Assembly (NCBI GenBank): GCA_017531805.1 | Contig: JAFXKG010000007.1 | Coordinates: forward strand, 1 to 51,219 | Direction: 5' to 3' | Source: Clostridia bacterium | GTDB taxonomy: Bacteria > Bacillota > Clostridia > Christensenellales > UBA1242 | DNA length: 51,219 bases | In this document: piece by piece, positions 34,814 through 42,578 of the stretch | How the letters are laid out: each line of letters starts with the position of its first letter | Numbering within the stretch: position 1 is the stretch's first letter | Made by a program: the position numbers and the translations under genes | The notes under the pieces: generated by a model | What the model was told of the DNA's origin: nothing | The model's database searches: none | What the model saw: the letters and a program-made list of their open reading frames with translations, nothing else

Positions 34814-34901
34814 TGGCGCAGAGAACAGGATTTGAACCTGCGGATGCTTTCACATCACACGATTTCCAATCGTGCTCATTCGACCACTCTGACATCTCTG
34901 C
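34814..34901 (-). tRNA. tRNA-Ser(GGA)
   Basis: 88 nt with encoded CCA. Acceptor GCAGAGA pairs with TCTCTGC. Long variable arm; anticodon loop TTGGAAA gives GGA. Confidence 0.95.
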
Positions 34902-34912
34902 ATTTAATGTTT

Positions 34913-34990
34913 TAGAGAATAGAGTGGTCGGATTCGACTGGGTTCCCTGAAAATCAAAATGATTTGGGTTAAAGCACTCTGACATCTCTA
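34913..34990 (-). repeat. tRNA-like element derived from tRNA-Ser
   Basis: 78 nt directly upstream of tRNA-Ser(GGA). On the minus strand it begins TAGAGATGTCAGAGTG, nearly the tRNA 5' end, and ends CGACCACTCT...TTCTCTA. TAGAGA pairs with TCTCTA and AGAGTG with CACTCT; two inner hairpins are AAATCA-TTT-TGATTT and GTCG-AATC-CGAC. It lacks a normal anticodon arm and CCA, so it is a tRNA remnant or a tRNA-mimic. Confidence 0.6.
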
Positions 34991-35113
34991 TATGTTTAAT
35001 ATATTAAACAAAATATTTTGAATTGTCAATTTATTACAATGAATTGTGAAAATATAGTATTGACAAATCTTGATATGTGTGCTATATATTTTTAACAATT
35101 TGAAGGAGTAAAA

Positions 35114-35395
35114 ATGAAAAAACATTTAACAATTAGTGGCATTTTATTAAATTTTGCAGGCAAAGTAACAAATTTTAATATTAGAGAATGTGGATATGAA
35201 GTAATGCTTAAAAGCGATACAATGGTTGAATTAAGGCTTATTGATTATGAAACAAACAAGAACATAATTATGCAGTTCACTGAAAACACTTGCACATTAT
35301 TTGAAGATAAAAATCGTACTGATTTAACTAAACAATGGGTTTCTTATTTTGCTAAATATCTAGCAAAAGATACAGAAGTAAATGTAAGTTTATAA
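35114..35395 (+). CDS. Small hypothetical protein
   Basis: 93 residues with a GAAGGAG site and its own terminator (35394-35425). Beta-rich N-terminal half and an amphipathic C-terminal helix (DLTKQWVSYFAKYLAK). No family recognised. It lies between the tRNA-Ser remnant and the rpsF operon. Confidence 0.65.
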   Translation: MKKHLTISGILLNFAGKVTNFNIRECGYEVMLKSDTMVELRLIDYETNKNIIMQFTENTCTLFEDKNRTDLTKQWVSYFAKYLAKDTEVNVSL

Positions 35396-35425
35396 AAAAT
35401 CGACCGAGTTGTTCGGTCGTTTTTT
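35394..35425 (+). terminator. Terminator before the rpsF operon
   Basis: CGACCGA/TCGGTCG stem (35401-35407 with 35413-35419) with flanking A and T runs. Confidence 0.85.
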
Positions 35426-35482
35426 GATTAAGATTTTAAATAGTAATTATTTAATATTATATATCAAATTTATAAATACTAC

Positions 35483-35511
35483 TTGATTTTTATTTGGATG
35501 TGTGCTAATAT
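35483..35511 (+). promoter_or_regulatory. rpsF operon promoter
   Basis: TTGATT (35483-35488), 17-bp spacer, extended -10 TGC-TAATAT (35506-35511). Confidence 0.75.
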
Positions 35512-35517
35512 ATGTGC

Positions 35518-35616
35518 AGTTAAAAAGTATTTTTAACGTAACGCACTGATGCTAAGTCGAGATAATATCAGTGTGTCCTTACCTGGTTTCAGGTCTATAA
35601 GTCCATAAGGAGGTTT
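35518..35616 (+). ncRNA. Structured rpsF leader that can hide the ribosome site
   Basis: About 100 nt between the predicted start and rpsF. One hairpin pairs CACTGAT with ATCAGTG. A second pairs ACCTG with CAGGT (loop GTTT) and is closed by CCTT pairing with AAGG of the Shine-Dalgarno (35606-35613). This looks like the known type of S6:S18 autoregulatory leader upstream of rpsF, though I cannot confirm the family model. Confidence 0.6.
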
Positions 35617-35619
35617 TAA

Positions 35620-35901
35620 ATGAACGCTTACGAAATGATGTACATTATTCCAAGTCAATCAACTGACGAAGATAAAGAAGCTTTAATCGCTCTTGTAAAC
35701 GGCATGATTGAAAAAGATGGTGGAAAGGTTGAATCTGTTGAACGTATTGGCAACAAAAAACTTGCATACGAAATCGACAAAAAGCGCGAAGGTTTTTACG
35801 TATTGGTTAACTTTAGTGCTGATGCAAAAGTGCCAAATGCTTTAGGTTCTTTGCTTTCAATCACTAATGGTATCATGAGACATATCATTGTGGCAAAATA
35901 G
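35620..35901 (+). CDS. rpsF: 30S ribosomal protein S6
   Basis: 93 residues, starting MNAYEMMYIIPSQSTDEDKE with the S6 ferredoxin-like fold; GNKKLAYEIDKKREGFYVL is the family core. It binds S18 in the 30S platform. Its ribosome site TAAGGAGG is part of the leader structure. First gene of the rpsF-ssb-rpsR operon. Confidence 0.97.
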   Translation: MNAYEMMYIIPSQSTDEDKEALIALVNGMIEKDGGKVESVERIGNKKLAYEIDKKREGFYVLVNFSADAKVPNALGSLLSITNGIMRHIIVAK

Positions 35902-35925
35902 TCCACACTTGCAATAGGAGTAATT

Positions 35926-36333
35926 ATGAATAAAGTTTATTTGATTGGTAATTTGACACGCGACCCTGAACTTTCTACTACAACAAGTGGTATTTCAGTT
36001 TGCAGGATGTCAATTGCTGTTAGCAGAAGATTTGCAAATGCAGACGGTGCAAGAGATGTTGATTTCTTCAATATCACTGCGTGGCGTGGCACTGCAGATA
36101 ACTGCGCAAGATTTTTAAAGAAAGGCAACAAAATTGCTGTTTCTGGCTCAATTCAAACAAGAAGTTACGAAAAAACTGATGGCACAAAAGGCTTTTCAGT
36201 TGATATCGTAGCAGACGAAGTAGAATTTTTATCATCAAAAAATGACGGTACTGCAGAAGGTGGCGCTCCAGTTAGTGGCGGTGCTCCTGTTAGCGACCTT
36301 CAACCAATTGATGACGACAACTTACCATTTTAG
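35926..36333 (+). CDS. ssb: Single-stranded DNA-binding protein
   Basis: 135 residues. OB-fold N-terminus MNKVYLIGNLTRDPEL, then VDFFNITAWRGTAD, a Gly/Ala/Pro linker and the acidic tip DDDNLPF that recruits partner proteins. It coats single-stranded DNA in replication and repair. Start with AGGAG. The last 16 bases, including the stop, belong to a 48-bp unit repeated right after the gene. Confidence 0.97.
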   Translation: MNKVYLIGNLTRDPELSTTTSGISVCRMSIAVSRRFANADGARDVDFFNITAWRGTADNCARFLKKGNKIAVSGSIQTRSYEKTDGTKGFSVDIVADEVEFLSSKNDGTAEGGAPVSGGAPVSDLQPIDDDNLPF

Positions 36334-36413
36334 TTGTCCATCAACATTTTGAAAAAATGTGATGTCAACTTACCATTTTAGTTGTCCATCAACATTTTGA
36401 AAAAACGTGATGT
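36318..36413 (+). repeat. Tandem 48-bp duplication spanning the ssb stop codon
   Basis: Unit 1 is 36318-36365 and unit 2 is 36366-36413, differing at one base (ATGTG vs ACGTG). Each contains the codons for the SSB tip (NLPF, stop) and a hairpin ACATTTT-GA-AAAATGT extended by CATC/GATG. Part of a third degenerate unit follows, with its own perfect hairpin GCATCAT-TTAAT-ATGATGC (36438-36456). Confidence 0.85.
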
Positions 36414-36484
36414 CGGCTTACTATTTTAAGTTGACTGGCATCATTTAATATGATGCGATTTTAAAATTTATATAGGAGGAAAAC

Positions 36485-36781
36485 ATGGCAGAAGAAATTG
36501 CAGAACAAGTTCCAGCAACTGAAGAAAAAGTTGAAGTTAAAGTGGAAAAGAAAAAGTTCTTTAAACAACACAAAAACAAGAAAAAAGTTTGTGCTTTCTG
36601 TGAAGATAAAAACAAAACAATCGATTACAAAGATGCTAATAGATTGAAAAAGTATGTTACAGAAAAAGGTAAAATCATCCCTAGCCGTCAAACAGGCACA
36701 TGCGCGCGTCACCAACGCGAATTGACAGTTGCTATCAAACGCGCAAGAAACATCGCATTGTTACCATTTAGCGGTGACTAA
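36485..36781 (+). CDS. rpsR: 30S ribosomal protein S18 with N-terminal extension
   Basis: 98 residues. The S18 core starts near 34 with the zinc-type cysteines (VCAFC, later TCARHQR) and [17 protein letters not shown]. The first 30 or so residues are an extra tail, acidic then Lys-rich ([12 protein letters not shown]), longer than most S18 proteins. Strong AGGAGG site. Third gene of the S6-SSB-S18 operon, separated from ssb by 150 bp of hairpin repeats. Confidence 0.95.
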   Translation: MAEEIAEQVPATEEKVEVKVEKKKFFKQHKNKKKVCAFCEDKNKTIDYKDANRLKKYVTEKGKIIPSRQTGTCARHQRELTVAIKRARNIALLPFSGD

Positions 36782-36802
36782 TATATACGCTTAATAGTGT
36801 TA

Positions 36803-36833
36803 ATTAAAAATCTCGATTTGTTCGGGATTTTTT
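36803..36833 (+). terminator. rpsR operon terminator
   Basis: AAATCTCGA/TCGGGATTT stem (36808-36816 with 36822-36830) and a T run. Confidence 0.75.
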
Positions 36834-36919
36834 AATATTCAGTTACACTTTATTTTAAGTTATATATAGTTCTACAATTGTTTAATTGTGGTTAAGTTTT
36901 TTATATATGATTTAAAAGT

Positions 36920-36948
36920 TTGATTATTAATTTTAAGTTTGATAAAAT
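36920..36948 (+). promoter_or_regulatory. Leaderless-type promoter
   Basis: TTGATT (36920-36925), 17-bp spacer, TAAAAT (36943-36948), 6 nt, ATG 36955. Confidence 0.75.
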
Positions 36949-36954
36949 GTTTGT

Positions 36955-37689
36955 ATGAATAAAATTTTATTGCATATTCCACATTTTGCAACTAAAGTTC
37001 CAAAATTTTTTTGGAAAGATGTTTGCGTGAAGAAAGAAATAATTAATCAATTTATTAATGATATAACGGACACAGATACCAATAAATTGTTTGGTGCAAA
37101 CAAATATGAAAAAATACAATTCGGGTTTTCGAGAGTTTTTTGTGATGTAGAAAAATTTGCTGATGACAGTGTTGAGACTATGAGTAAATTTGGTATGGGA
37201 GTTGTTTACAATAAAACTAATCACGGAGTGCAGTTTAGACAAGTTAATGAAGATTATAAACAATATATTTTAGACAATTATTATTACCCATATCATAATC
37301 AATTAGATGCTAAAGTACAAAACATGCTTAACGACGAAAACAAAGTAATTATTATTGATTGTCATTCTTTTTCTAAGGATATAATCATGTTTGATAAGAA
37401 GAAAAATAATCTTCCAGATATTTGTATTGGCTTTAATGGAACAATGGATAAATTGTCTAAACTTGCAGTAGATTACTTTTCTAAACTTGGATATAATGTA
37501 AAAACAAATTATCCTTATGATGGTTCAATTATACCTAATAGTATTCTAAAAAAGCCAAACAAAAATATATTAAGTGTAATGTTGGAAATCAACAAAGAAA
37601 TTTATTTATACAACAAAGATAGGCTTAAAAAGTTAAAAAATGAAATTAATGAATTTTTAAAGTTTATTGAAAAAAATAAGTTTGATTAA
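36955..37689 (+). CDS. N-formylglutamate amidohydrolase family protein
   Basis: 244 residues. Features of the FGase family: LLHIPH at the N-terminus, CDVEKFADD, FGMGVVY, IIDCHSF with metal ligand candidates, PDICIGFNG and NYPYDGS. The classical enzyme hydrolyses N-formylglutamate in histidine breakdown, but members also act on other N-formyl or peptidoglycan-like substrates. No hut genes are nearby. No ribosome site; promoter and ATG spacing predict a leaderless mRNA. Confidence 0.82.
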   Translation: MNKILLHIPHFATKVPKFFWKDVCVKKEIINQFINDITDTDTNKLFGANKYEKIQFGFSRVFCDVEKFADDSVETMSKFGMGVVYNKTNHGVQFRQVNEDYKQYILDNYYYPYHNQLDAKVQNMLNDENKVIIIDCHSFSKDIIMFDKKKNNLPDICIGFNGTMDKLSKLAVDYFSKLGYNVKTNYPYDGSIIPNSILKKPNKNILSVMLEINKEIYLYNKDRLKKLKNEINEFLKFIEKNKFD

Positions 37690-37690
37690 A

Positions 37691-37711
37691 AAAATCTCGC
37701 TTTAGCGAGAT
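37691..37711. terminator. Bidirectional terminator
   Basis: ATCTCGC-TTTA-GCGAGAT between convergent genes, overlapping the stop of the Fic gene. Confidence 0.7.
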
Positions 37712-38760
37712 AATTCTATATTATTTAAATCTTCCAAATCTGCTTGCAATTCTAGTTTGTCAAACAAAGATAAATATTGGTCACAACGTTGGTTGATTTC
37801 GTTTTTAACCATTTCTACTAAGGCAGTATAATCGTTATTAATAATAGCAGTATCCAATGCATTAAAATATTCTTCTTTGTGTGTTCCACGAATTCTAATG
37901 GTTGGATATCCTTCTCTAACAAACATATAATTTAATAAAATTCTTGACAACCTTCCATTGCCGTCCCTGAAAGGATGTATCCTAATAAAACAAGCTTTGA
38001 ATATTATGGCTTTAAGAATTGGGTGAAGTGTTGAATTGTTATAATAATTCAATAATTTTTCCATTTCTTTACGCACATCGTTGCTGTCTGTTGGCGTCCA
38101 ACCGGCCCCATCAACTTCAACATTATATTTATGTTCGTTGTTGTTGATATAAATAGTTTCTCTAAATTCTCCATATCCTGCAGGTTTAATTGGTGGACCA
38201 CCAGGAATTTTGTTGACCCTTAAATTAATTTCTATAAAACGTTTAAATAATTCTTCATGTAGTTTTTCAATAAATGAGGACTTTATGTCAACTTTCGAAC
38301 CATTTGAAATTGAAAGTTGTTCTTTCCTTGCGCTGTCCAAAGCATCTTTTAGCGCTTTTAAATGTGTAGGCATACCACTTTTATATTGATAAATGGTTCC
38401 AGTTTGTGGGTCCTTGCGATATATTTCCAGTCTTCCGTTTTTTAGTATTGTTCGAAAATTTCCAAAAAAGAAATCGTCAATTTTTGCGTTTTTAACTTTT
38501 TTAAATATATCGGTTTCATAAAGGTCTTCACAATTTTCATCGTAAACAATATTTCTAAGTGCGTAATTTTTTTCACCTTCAATTAATTCAGATTCTTTAA
38601 TGAAATCAATATCAATACGGTTATTTAATTCTTTAATGACCTTGTGATATAGGTCATTTTCTTTTCTTAATGATTGAATTTGTTTAATTTTAATGTCCAA
38701 TTCTGAAAAATCAAAATCTTTAAATAATTCTGGATGTTCCCATACATCTAAAAAATTCAT
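37702..38760 (-). CDS. Fic-family protein, probable AMP-transferase
   Basis: 352 residues. The full catalytic motif HPFRDGNGRL is present with invariant His, and the surrounding helices match Fic. An N-terminal inhibitory motif of the form S-x-x-x-E-G is at 57-62 (SELIEG), which places it in the class whose own helix blocks ATP binding. Fic enzymes usually transfer AMP to Ser, Thr or Tyr of target proteins; some are toxins. No antitoxin-like neighbour is seen, which fits self-inhibition. Start behind AAAGGAG. Confidence 0.92.
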   Translation of the reverse strand: MNFLDVWEHPELFKDFDFSELDIKIKQIQSLRKENDLYHKVIKELNNRIDIDFIKESELIEGEKNYALRNIVYDENCEDLYETDIFKKVKNAKIDDFFFGNFRTILKNGRLEIYRKDPQTGTIYQYKSGMPTHLKALKDALDSARKEQLSISNGSKVDIKSSFIEKLHEELFKRFIEINLRVNKIPGGPPIKPAGYGEFRETIYINNNEHKYNVEVDGAGWTPTDSNDVRKEMEKLLNYYNNSTLHPILKAIIFKACFIRIHPFRDGNGRLSRILLNYMFVREGYPTIRIRGTHKEEYFNALDTAIINNDYTALVEMVKNEINQRCDQYLSLFDKLELQADLEDLNNIELSR

Positions 38761-38849
38761 TTATACTCCTTTAACTTAAGAATAACACAAAAAACACGAT
38801 TTGTAAAGACCAAAAACATTTAAGCAACAACTTTGATTTTAAAAATTGT

Positions 38850-38878
38850 TTGATTAAATGATGTTTTTTTGATATAAT
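38850..38878 (+). promoter_or_regulatory. Leaderless-type promoter of prfB
   Basis: TTGATT (38850-38855), 17-bp spacer, TATAAT (38873-38878), 6 nt, ATG 38885. Confidence 0.8.
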
Positions 38879-38884
38879 TTAAAT

Positions 38885-39997
38885 ATGAATATAGAAAATA
38901 TTGGGGAAGAATTGTCTCTTTTGGTGGAAAAGTTTGAACTCACCAAATCTTGTTTACATCTAAATGAAAATCAAGCAAGGCTTAATGCTCTTATGAAAGA
39001 GCGTGAAGATTTGGCATTTTGGAACAATTTAGATTATGCTATGCAGACAAACAAAGAAATTAAATCTTTGCAAGATTTGTTTGTTGTTGTGCAATCAATA
39101 CAAGTGCAACTAACAGAACTTATTAAAACTGTTAAAGAGTTAGAGCAAGAAACAGATATAGAAATGCTTAATCTGGCCTTGTCTGAAATGTTAGAACTGC
39201 GCGAAAAAGTGGACGAATTAAATGTTCGTACGCTTTTGGATGAAAAATACGACAACAACGACGCAATCATCACAATTCACTCGGGTGCAGGTGGCACCGA
39301 GGCGCAAGATTGGGTGGTAATGCTATCTAGAATGTATAAAATGTATGCCAGCAAAAACGATTTTAATTTTGACATTGTAGACAAAATTGAAGGCAACGAA
39401 ACAGGTCTTAAAACTGCAGTTATTTGGATAAAAGGTGAATATGCATACGGCAAATTAAAAAGCGAAATGGGAGTGCACAGATTGGTGCGTATCAGTCCGT
39501 TCGATAGCAACAAGCGTAGGCATACAAGTTTTGCGTCAGTAGAAGTTGTGCCGGCAATCAGCAAAGAAACAACAGTAAAAGTAAACAACGAAGATTTGCG
39601 CATAGACACTTACCGCAGTGGCGGAGCAGGTGGACAAAATGTCAACAAGGTGGAAACCGCTGTGCGTATAACACATATCCCTACAGGCATTGTTGTTACT
39701 TGTCAAAACGAACGAAGTCAACTTCAAAACCGTGAAAATGCCATGAAGATTTTAACATCAAAACTTGTAGCACTTGAAGAAGAAAAACAACGCCAAAATA
39801 TGAACGACATCAAAGGTGACTTAAAGCGCATAGAGTGGGGTAGTCAAATCAGGAGTTATGTTTTCCAACCATACACCATGGTTAAAGACCATCGCACAGA
39901 TTACGAAACAAGTGATGTGCAATCAGTCATGGACGGAGATTTAGCACCTTTTATAAATGAATATTTAAAACGCGCGCACACAAAAAGCGAAGAATAA
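38885..39997 (+). CDS. prfB: Peptide chain release factor 2
   Basis: 370 residues. The UGA/UAA-reading motif SPF ([11 protein letters not shown]) and the catalytic GGQ ([11 protein letters not shown]) are present. It ends translation at UGA and UAA. The gene is one unbroken frame: the usual in-frame UGA with its CUUUGA slip site near codon 25 is absent, so the known autoregulatory frameshift is missing. Leaderless promoter arrangement, no Shine-Dalgarno. Confidence 0.97.
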   Translation: MNIENIGEELSLLVEKFELTKSCLHLNENQARLNALMKEREDLAFWNNLDYAMQTNKEIKSLQDLFVVVQSIQVQLTELIKTVKELEQETDIEMLNLALSEMLELREKVDELNVRTLLDEKYDNNDAIITIHSGAGGTEAQDWVVMLSRMYKMYASKNDFNFDIVDKIEGNETGLKTAVIWIKGEYAYGKLKSEMGVHRLVRISPFDSNKRRHTSFASVEVVPAISKETTVKVNNEDLRIDTYRSGGAGGQNVNKVETAVRITHIPTGIVVTCQNERSQLQNRENAMKILTSKLVALEEEKQRQNMNDIKGDLKRIEWGSQIRSYVFQPYTMVKDHRTDYETSDVQSVMDGDLAPFINEYLKRAHTKSEE

Positions 39998-40026
39998 AAA
40001 TACGAGATAATCTCTCGTATTTTTTT
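39996..40026. terminator. Bidirectional terminator after prfB
   Basis: AAAAATACGAGA/TCTCGTATTTTT stem (39996-40007 with 40013-40024) between convergent genes. Confidence 0.9.
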
Positions 40027-40031
40027 AATTA

Positions 40032-41177
40032 TTATTTTGCTTTATTGATGATTATTTTGCTTAATAGCGTGTTTGAAATCATTTCGTCTGGTATTTGTTT
40101 AGAAAAAGCGTAATTAGAAAAGCGTTTGTCATTGGTAACTTCTTTTAGTATATTTATAAACTCTGGGATTTCAAAACTTTCGTTTTCGTCTGCAAGTTCA
40201 ATTTCGCATATTGCGGTAGATTTTGCAAAAGGATATATATCTATTTCAAAGTATTTGTTGTTGTGCATAATACAATATCGAGTCTTTTTGATTTGATGCA
40301 CATTTGTGTCTGCGTTGTTTAACAAAGTTAGATATTCGCGTTGAGAAATTCTCGTTTCTGTTTCAATTCTCTTTATGTCTGAAATGTGAGTTTTGGTTGT
40401 TAAAGTGTATATATAACTGCCATTTAAACCGCGTTGACGCACTCGTTTTTCTTCGTTTGGTTCGGAAATTAAATAGGTTTGTATAATATCGACCTTAGAG
40501 CAATTATTAAGATTTTCAAGCAGTTCGATATTTGGTTTTTGTATCAAATATTTTCTTTCTATTTCCAAAGGGTTAGGCTCGCCAAGGCTGACGCAAATTT
40601 CTTTAACCAATCGTTTCATTTTATTTTCAAAGTTTGTAGAGTTGTCTATTGCTCTAAAGTGTGGATGACCCATCCAACAGTTCATTGTTTTGTCGTCAGC
40701 GATTATTGCTTGTTGCAAATTTTCGCGTCTTGCCTGATTGTTTGCGTTTGTGTAAAATTCTTCTGCTCCTTTTGCGGCAGTAACAAGATGGAAAACTGCA
40801 TCATAGTTGTCTCTTAGTTGAATTTCTTCCAAATTTAACTTTTTTAATATGTTGGCAAATTCTTCACCTTCAGTGTAAGCCTTGCAGTCCATAACACCTC
40901 GGTCGCAGATTAAAATTACTTTTTCGTATGGTAGAGATTTGCACATATCTTCGTAAAATTTTTCTTTTTCAAGTTGCAGTTTTATTATTGACAATTCAAA
41001 GTCTTCGTTGTTTTTAAAGACGTCGTTTCTTGCTCCACTAAGTATAATCTCTGTTGCTGTTTCGTTTAAAAAAATAACCTTGTAGCCAATTTTTGTCAGT
41101 TCTCTTTCCACAAAGCTTAAGCCTGTGGTTTTGCCTGCACATGGGCCACCGGTTATAACAATTTTGCTAAAATGCAT
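40032..41177 (-). CDS. AAA ATPase-CYTH fusion protein
   Basis: 381 residues. The N-terminal half is a P-loop ATPase/kinase-like domain (VITGGPCAGKTTG, Walker A; ICDRGVMDCKAY). The C-terminal half (from about 202) is a CYTH domain starting LEIERKYLI, the EXEXK triphosphate-binding motif, with further Arg/Lys and Glu strands (RVRQRG, EIDIY, CEIEL). CYTH enzymes hydrolyse triphosphates or make cyclic nucleotides. The same fusion exists in other bacteria and some eukaryotes, without an agreed substrate. AAGGAG site. Confidence 0.85.
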   Translation of the reverse strand: MHFSKIVITGGPCAGKTTGLSFVERELTKIGYKVIFLNETATEIILSGARNDVFKNNEDFELSIIKLQLEKEKFYEDMCKSLPYEKVILICDRGVMDCKAYTEGEEFANILKKLNLEEIQLRDNYDAVFHLVTAAKGAEEFYTNANNQARRENLQQAIIADDKTMNCWMGHPHFRAIDNSTNFENKMKRLVKEICVSLGEPNPLEIERKYLIQKPNIELLENLNNCSKVDIIQTYLISEPNEEKRVRQRGLNGSYIYTLTTKTHISDIKRIETETRISQREYLTLLNNADTNVHQIKKTRYCIMHNNKYFEIDIYPFAKSTAICEIELADENESFEIPEFINILKEVTNDKRFSNYAFSKQIPDEMISNTLLSKIIINKAK

Positions 41178-41259
41178 AGAAGTCTCCTTATATTTTTATT
41201 ATAAATATTTGGTTAAATTTTGTCAAATATTATTAGAATTAAAAATATTAAATTATACC

Positions 41260-41288
41260 TTGCAGAAATTATTTATTTATAGTATAAT
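41260..41288 (+). promoter_or_regulatory. tsaD promoter with near-leaderless spacing
   Basis: TTGCAG (41260-41265), 17-bp spacer, TATAAT (41283-41288), 9 nt, ATG 41298. No ribosome site. Confidence 0.7.
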
Positions 41289-41297
41289 ATTACTATC

Positions 41298-42332
41298 ATG
41301 AAAAAAGGTTTCAAAATTTTGGCAATAGAAAGTAGTTGTGACGAAACAAGTTGTGCTATAGTTGTTGATGGCAGAACTTGTCTTTCAAACATTGTTTCCA
41401 GTCAAATTGATATCCACACTCGTTTTGGTGGTGTAGTGCCAGAAGTGGCAAGCAGAAATCATGTCACTGCCATAGACAATGTTGTAAAATTGGCATTAGA
41501 AAAAGCAAATTGTACTTTAAACGATATCGATGCAGTTGCGGTAACATATGGTGCTGGGCTTATTGGCTCGCTTTTGGTGGGTGTAAGTTATGCAAAAGGC
41601 CTAAGTTATGTAACAAAAAAACCGCTTATTGCTGTCAATCATATTTATGGACATATCGCAGGTAACTATTTGTCATATCCTAAGTTGGAACCACCGTTTG
41701 TGTGCTTGATTGTCAGTGGTGGACACACTGCAATTGTCAAAGTGGAAGATTACAACAATCACATAGTTATAGGCAACACTTTGGACGACGCAGTTGGGGA
41801 GTGCTTTGATAAAGTTGCGCGTGTGCTTGGTTTAGGATATCCGGGTGGACCAAAAGTTAGCAAACTTGCGGAAAGTGGAAACGCAAATATACAATTTGTA
41901 AAACCAAACGACACACTGGGTTATAACTTTAGTTTTAGTGGTAAGAAAACTGCAGTTATAAATTATGTTCACAAACTAGAGCAGGCGGGCAAACCAATAC
42001 CAAAAGAAGATATTTGCGCAAGTTTTGAAAATTGGATTGTTGATGAATTGGTGGAAAAAACAATAAAAGCATGTAAGGATAGTGGTTACAACAAAGTTGT
42101 AGTCGCTGGAGGCGTAAGTGCCAACCGTAGACTTAGGGAAGAACTAAACAAAAAAGCAAATCAAAATGGCATACTTTGCTTTGTGCCAGCAATGGAATAT
42201 TGCACGGACAACGCTGCCATGATCGGCAGTGCTGCATATTATGCTTATCGTGATGGTGAGGGCGTTGCCGATATGAGTCTTGCGCCAAAGCCAAATTTAA
42301 GTTTGCAAGATTTTAAATATTATACAAAATAA
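41298..42332 (+). CDS. tsaD: tRNA N6-adenosine threonylcarbamoyltransferase
   Basis: 344 residues. N-terminal AIESSCDETSCA, then VPEVASRNHV, the metal ligands in NHIYGHIAGN, VSGGHT, and C-terminal VVAGGVSANRRLR. It adds threonylcarbamoyl to A37 of ANN-decoding tRNAs with TsaB and TsaE, which are not in this window. Followed by a tRNA-Arg. Confidence 0.97.
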   Translation: MKKGFKILAIESSCDETSCAIVVDGRTCLSNIVSSQIDIHTRFGGVVPEVASRNHVTAIDNVVKLALEKANCTLNDIDAVAVTYGAGLIGSLLVGVSYAKGLSYVTKKPLIAVNHIYGHIAGNYLSYPKLEPPFVCLIVSGGHTAIVKVEDYNNHIVIGNTLDDAVGECFDKVARVLGLGYPGGPKVSKLAESGNANIQFVKPNDTLGYNFSFSGKKTAVINYVHKLEQAGKPIPKEDICASFENWIVDELVEKTIKACKDSGYNKVVVAGGVSANRRLREELNKKANQNGILCFVPAMEYCTDNAAMIGSAAYYAYRDGEGVADMSLAPKPNLSLQDFKYYTK

Positions 42333-42385
42333 TCAGTCATTTAGCATCAAGATATCTTTTTGCTTGATGTTAAGTGCACTTATTT

Positions 42386-42462
42386 GCGAGTGTAGCTCAA
42401 CTGGATAGAGCATCAGTCTTCGGAACTGAGGGTTGGGGATTCGAGTTCCTCCACTTGCACCA
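42386..42462 (+). tRNA. tRNA-Arg(TCG)
   Basis: 77 nt with encoded CCA. Acceptor GCGAGTG pairs with CACTTGC (one G-T). Anticodon loop CTTCGGA gives TCG, reading CGA. A terminator hairpin follows (42470-42498, ACTGGGAT/ATCCTAGT plus T run). Confidence 0.93.
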
Positions 42463-42469
42463 TAAATAA

Positions 42470-42498
42470 ACTGGGATTTATTATCCTAGTTTTTTTTG
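42470..42498 (+). terminator. Terminator of tRNA-Arg(TCG)
   Basis: ACTGGGAT-TTATT-ATCCTAGT with eight T. Confidence 0.85.
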
Positions 42499-42531
42499 TT
42501 TTAAACATAGTTTAAACTTTTAAAATTGGTA

Positions 42532-42560
42532 TTGACAAGTTAGTGTATGTGTATTAGAAT
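42532..42560 (+). promoter_or_regulatory. Promoter of the MORN-repeat gene
   Basis: TTGACA (42532-42537), 17-bp spacer, TAGAAT (42555-42560). Confidence 0.75.
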
Positions 42561-42578
42561 ACCAAAAAGGAGAAACAT

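Noticed and set aside
34746..34985. 79-codon minus frame and 65-codon plus frame across tRNA-Ser(GGA)
   Set aside because: Both are read-throughs of the tRNA and its remnant, without start signals.
37860..37900. GTGTTCCACGAATTC as a third parS
   Set aside because: Only half of the palindrome matches, and it lies within the Fic coding sequence.
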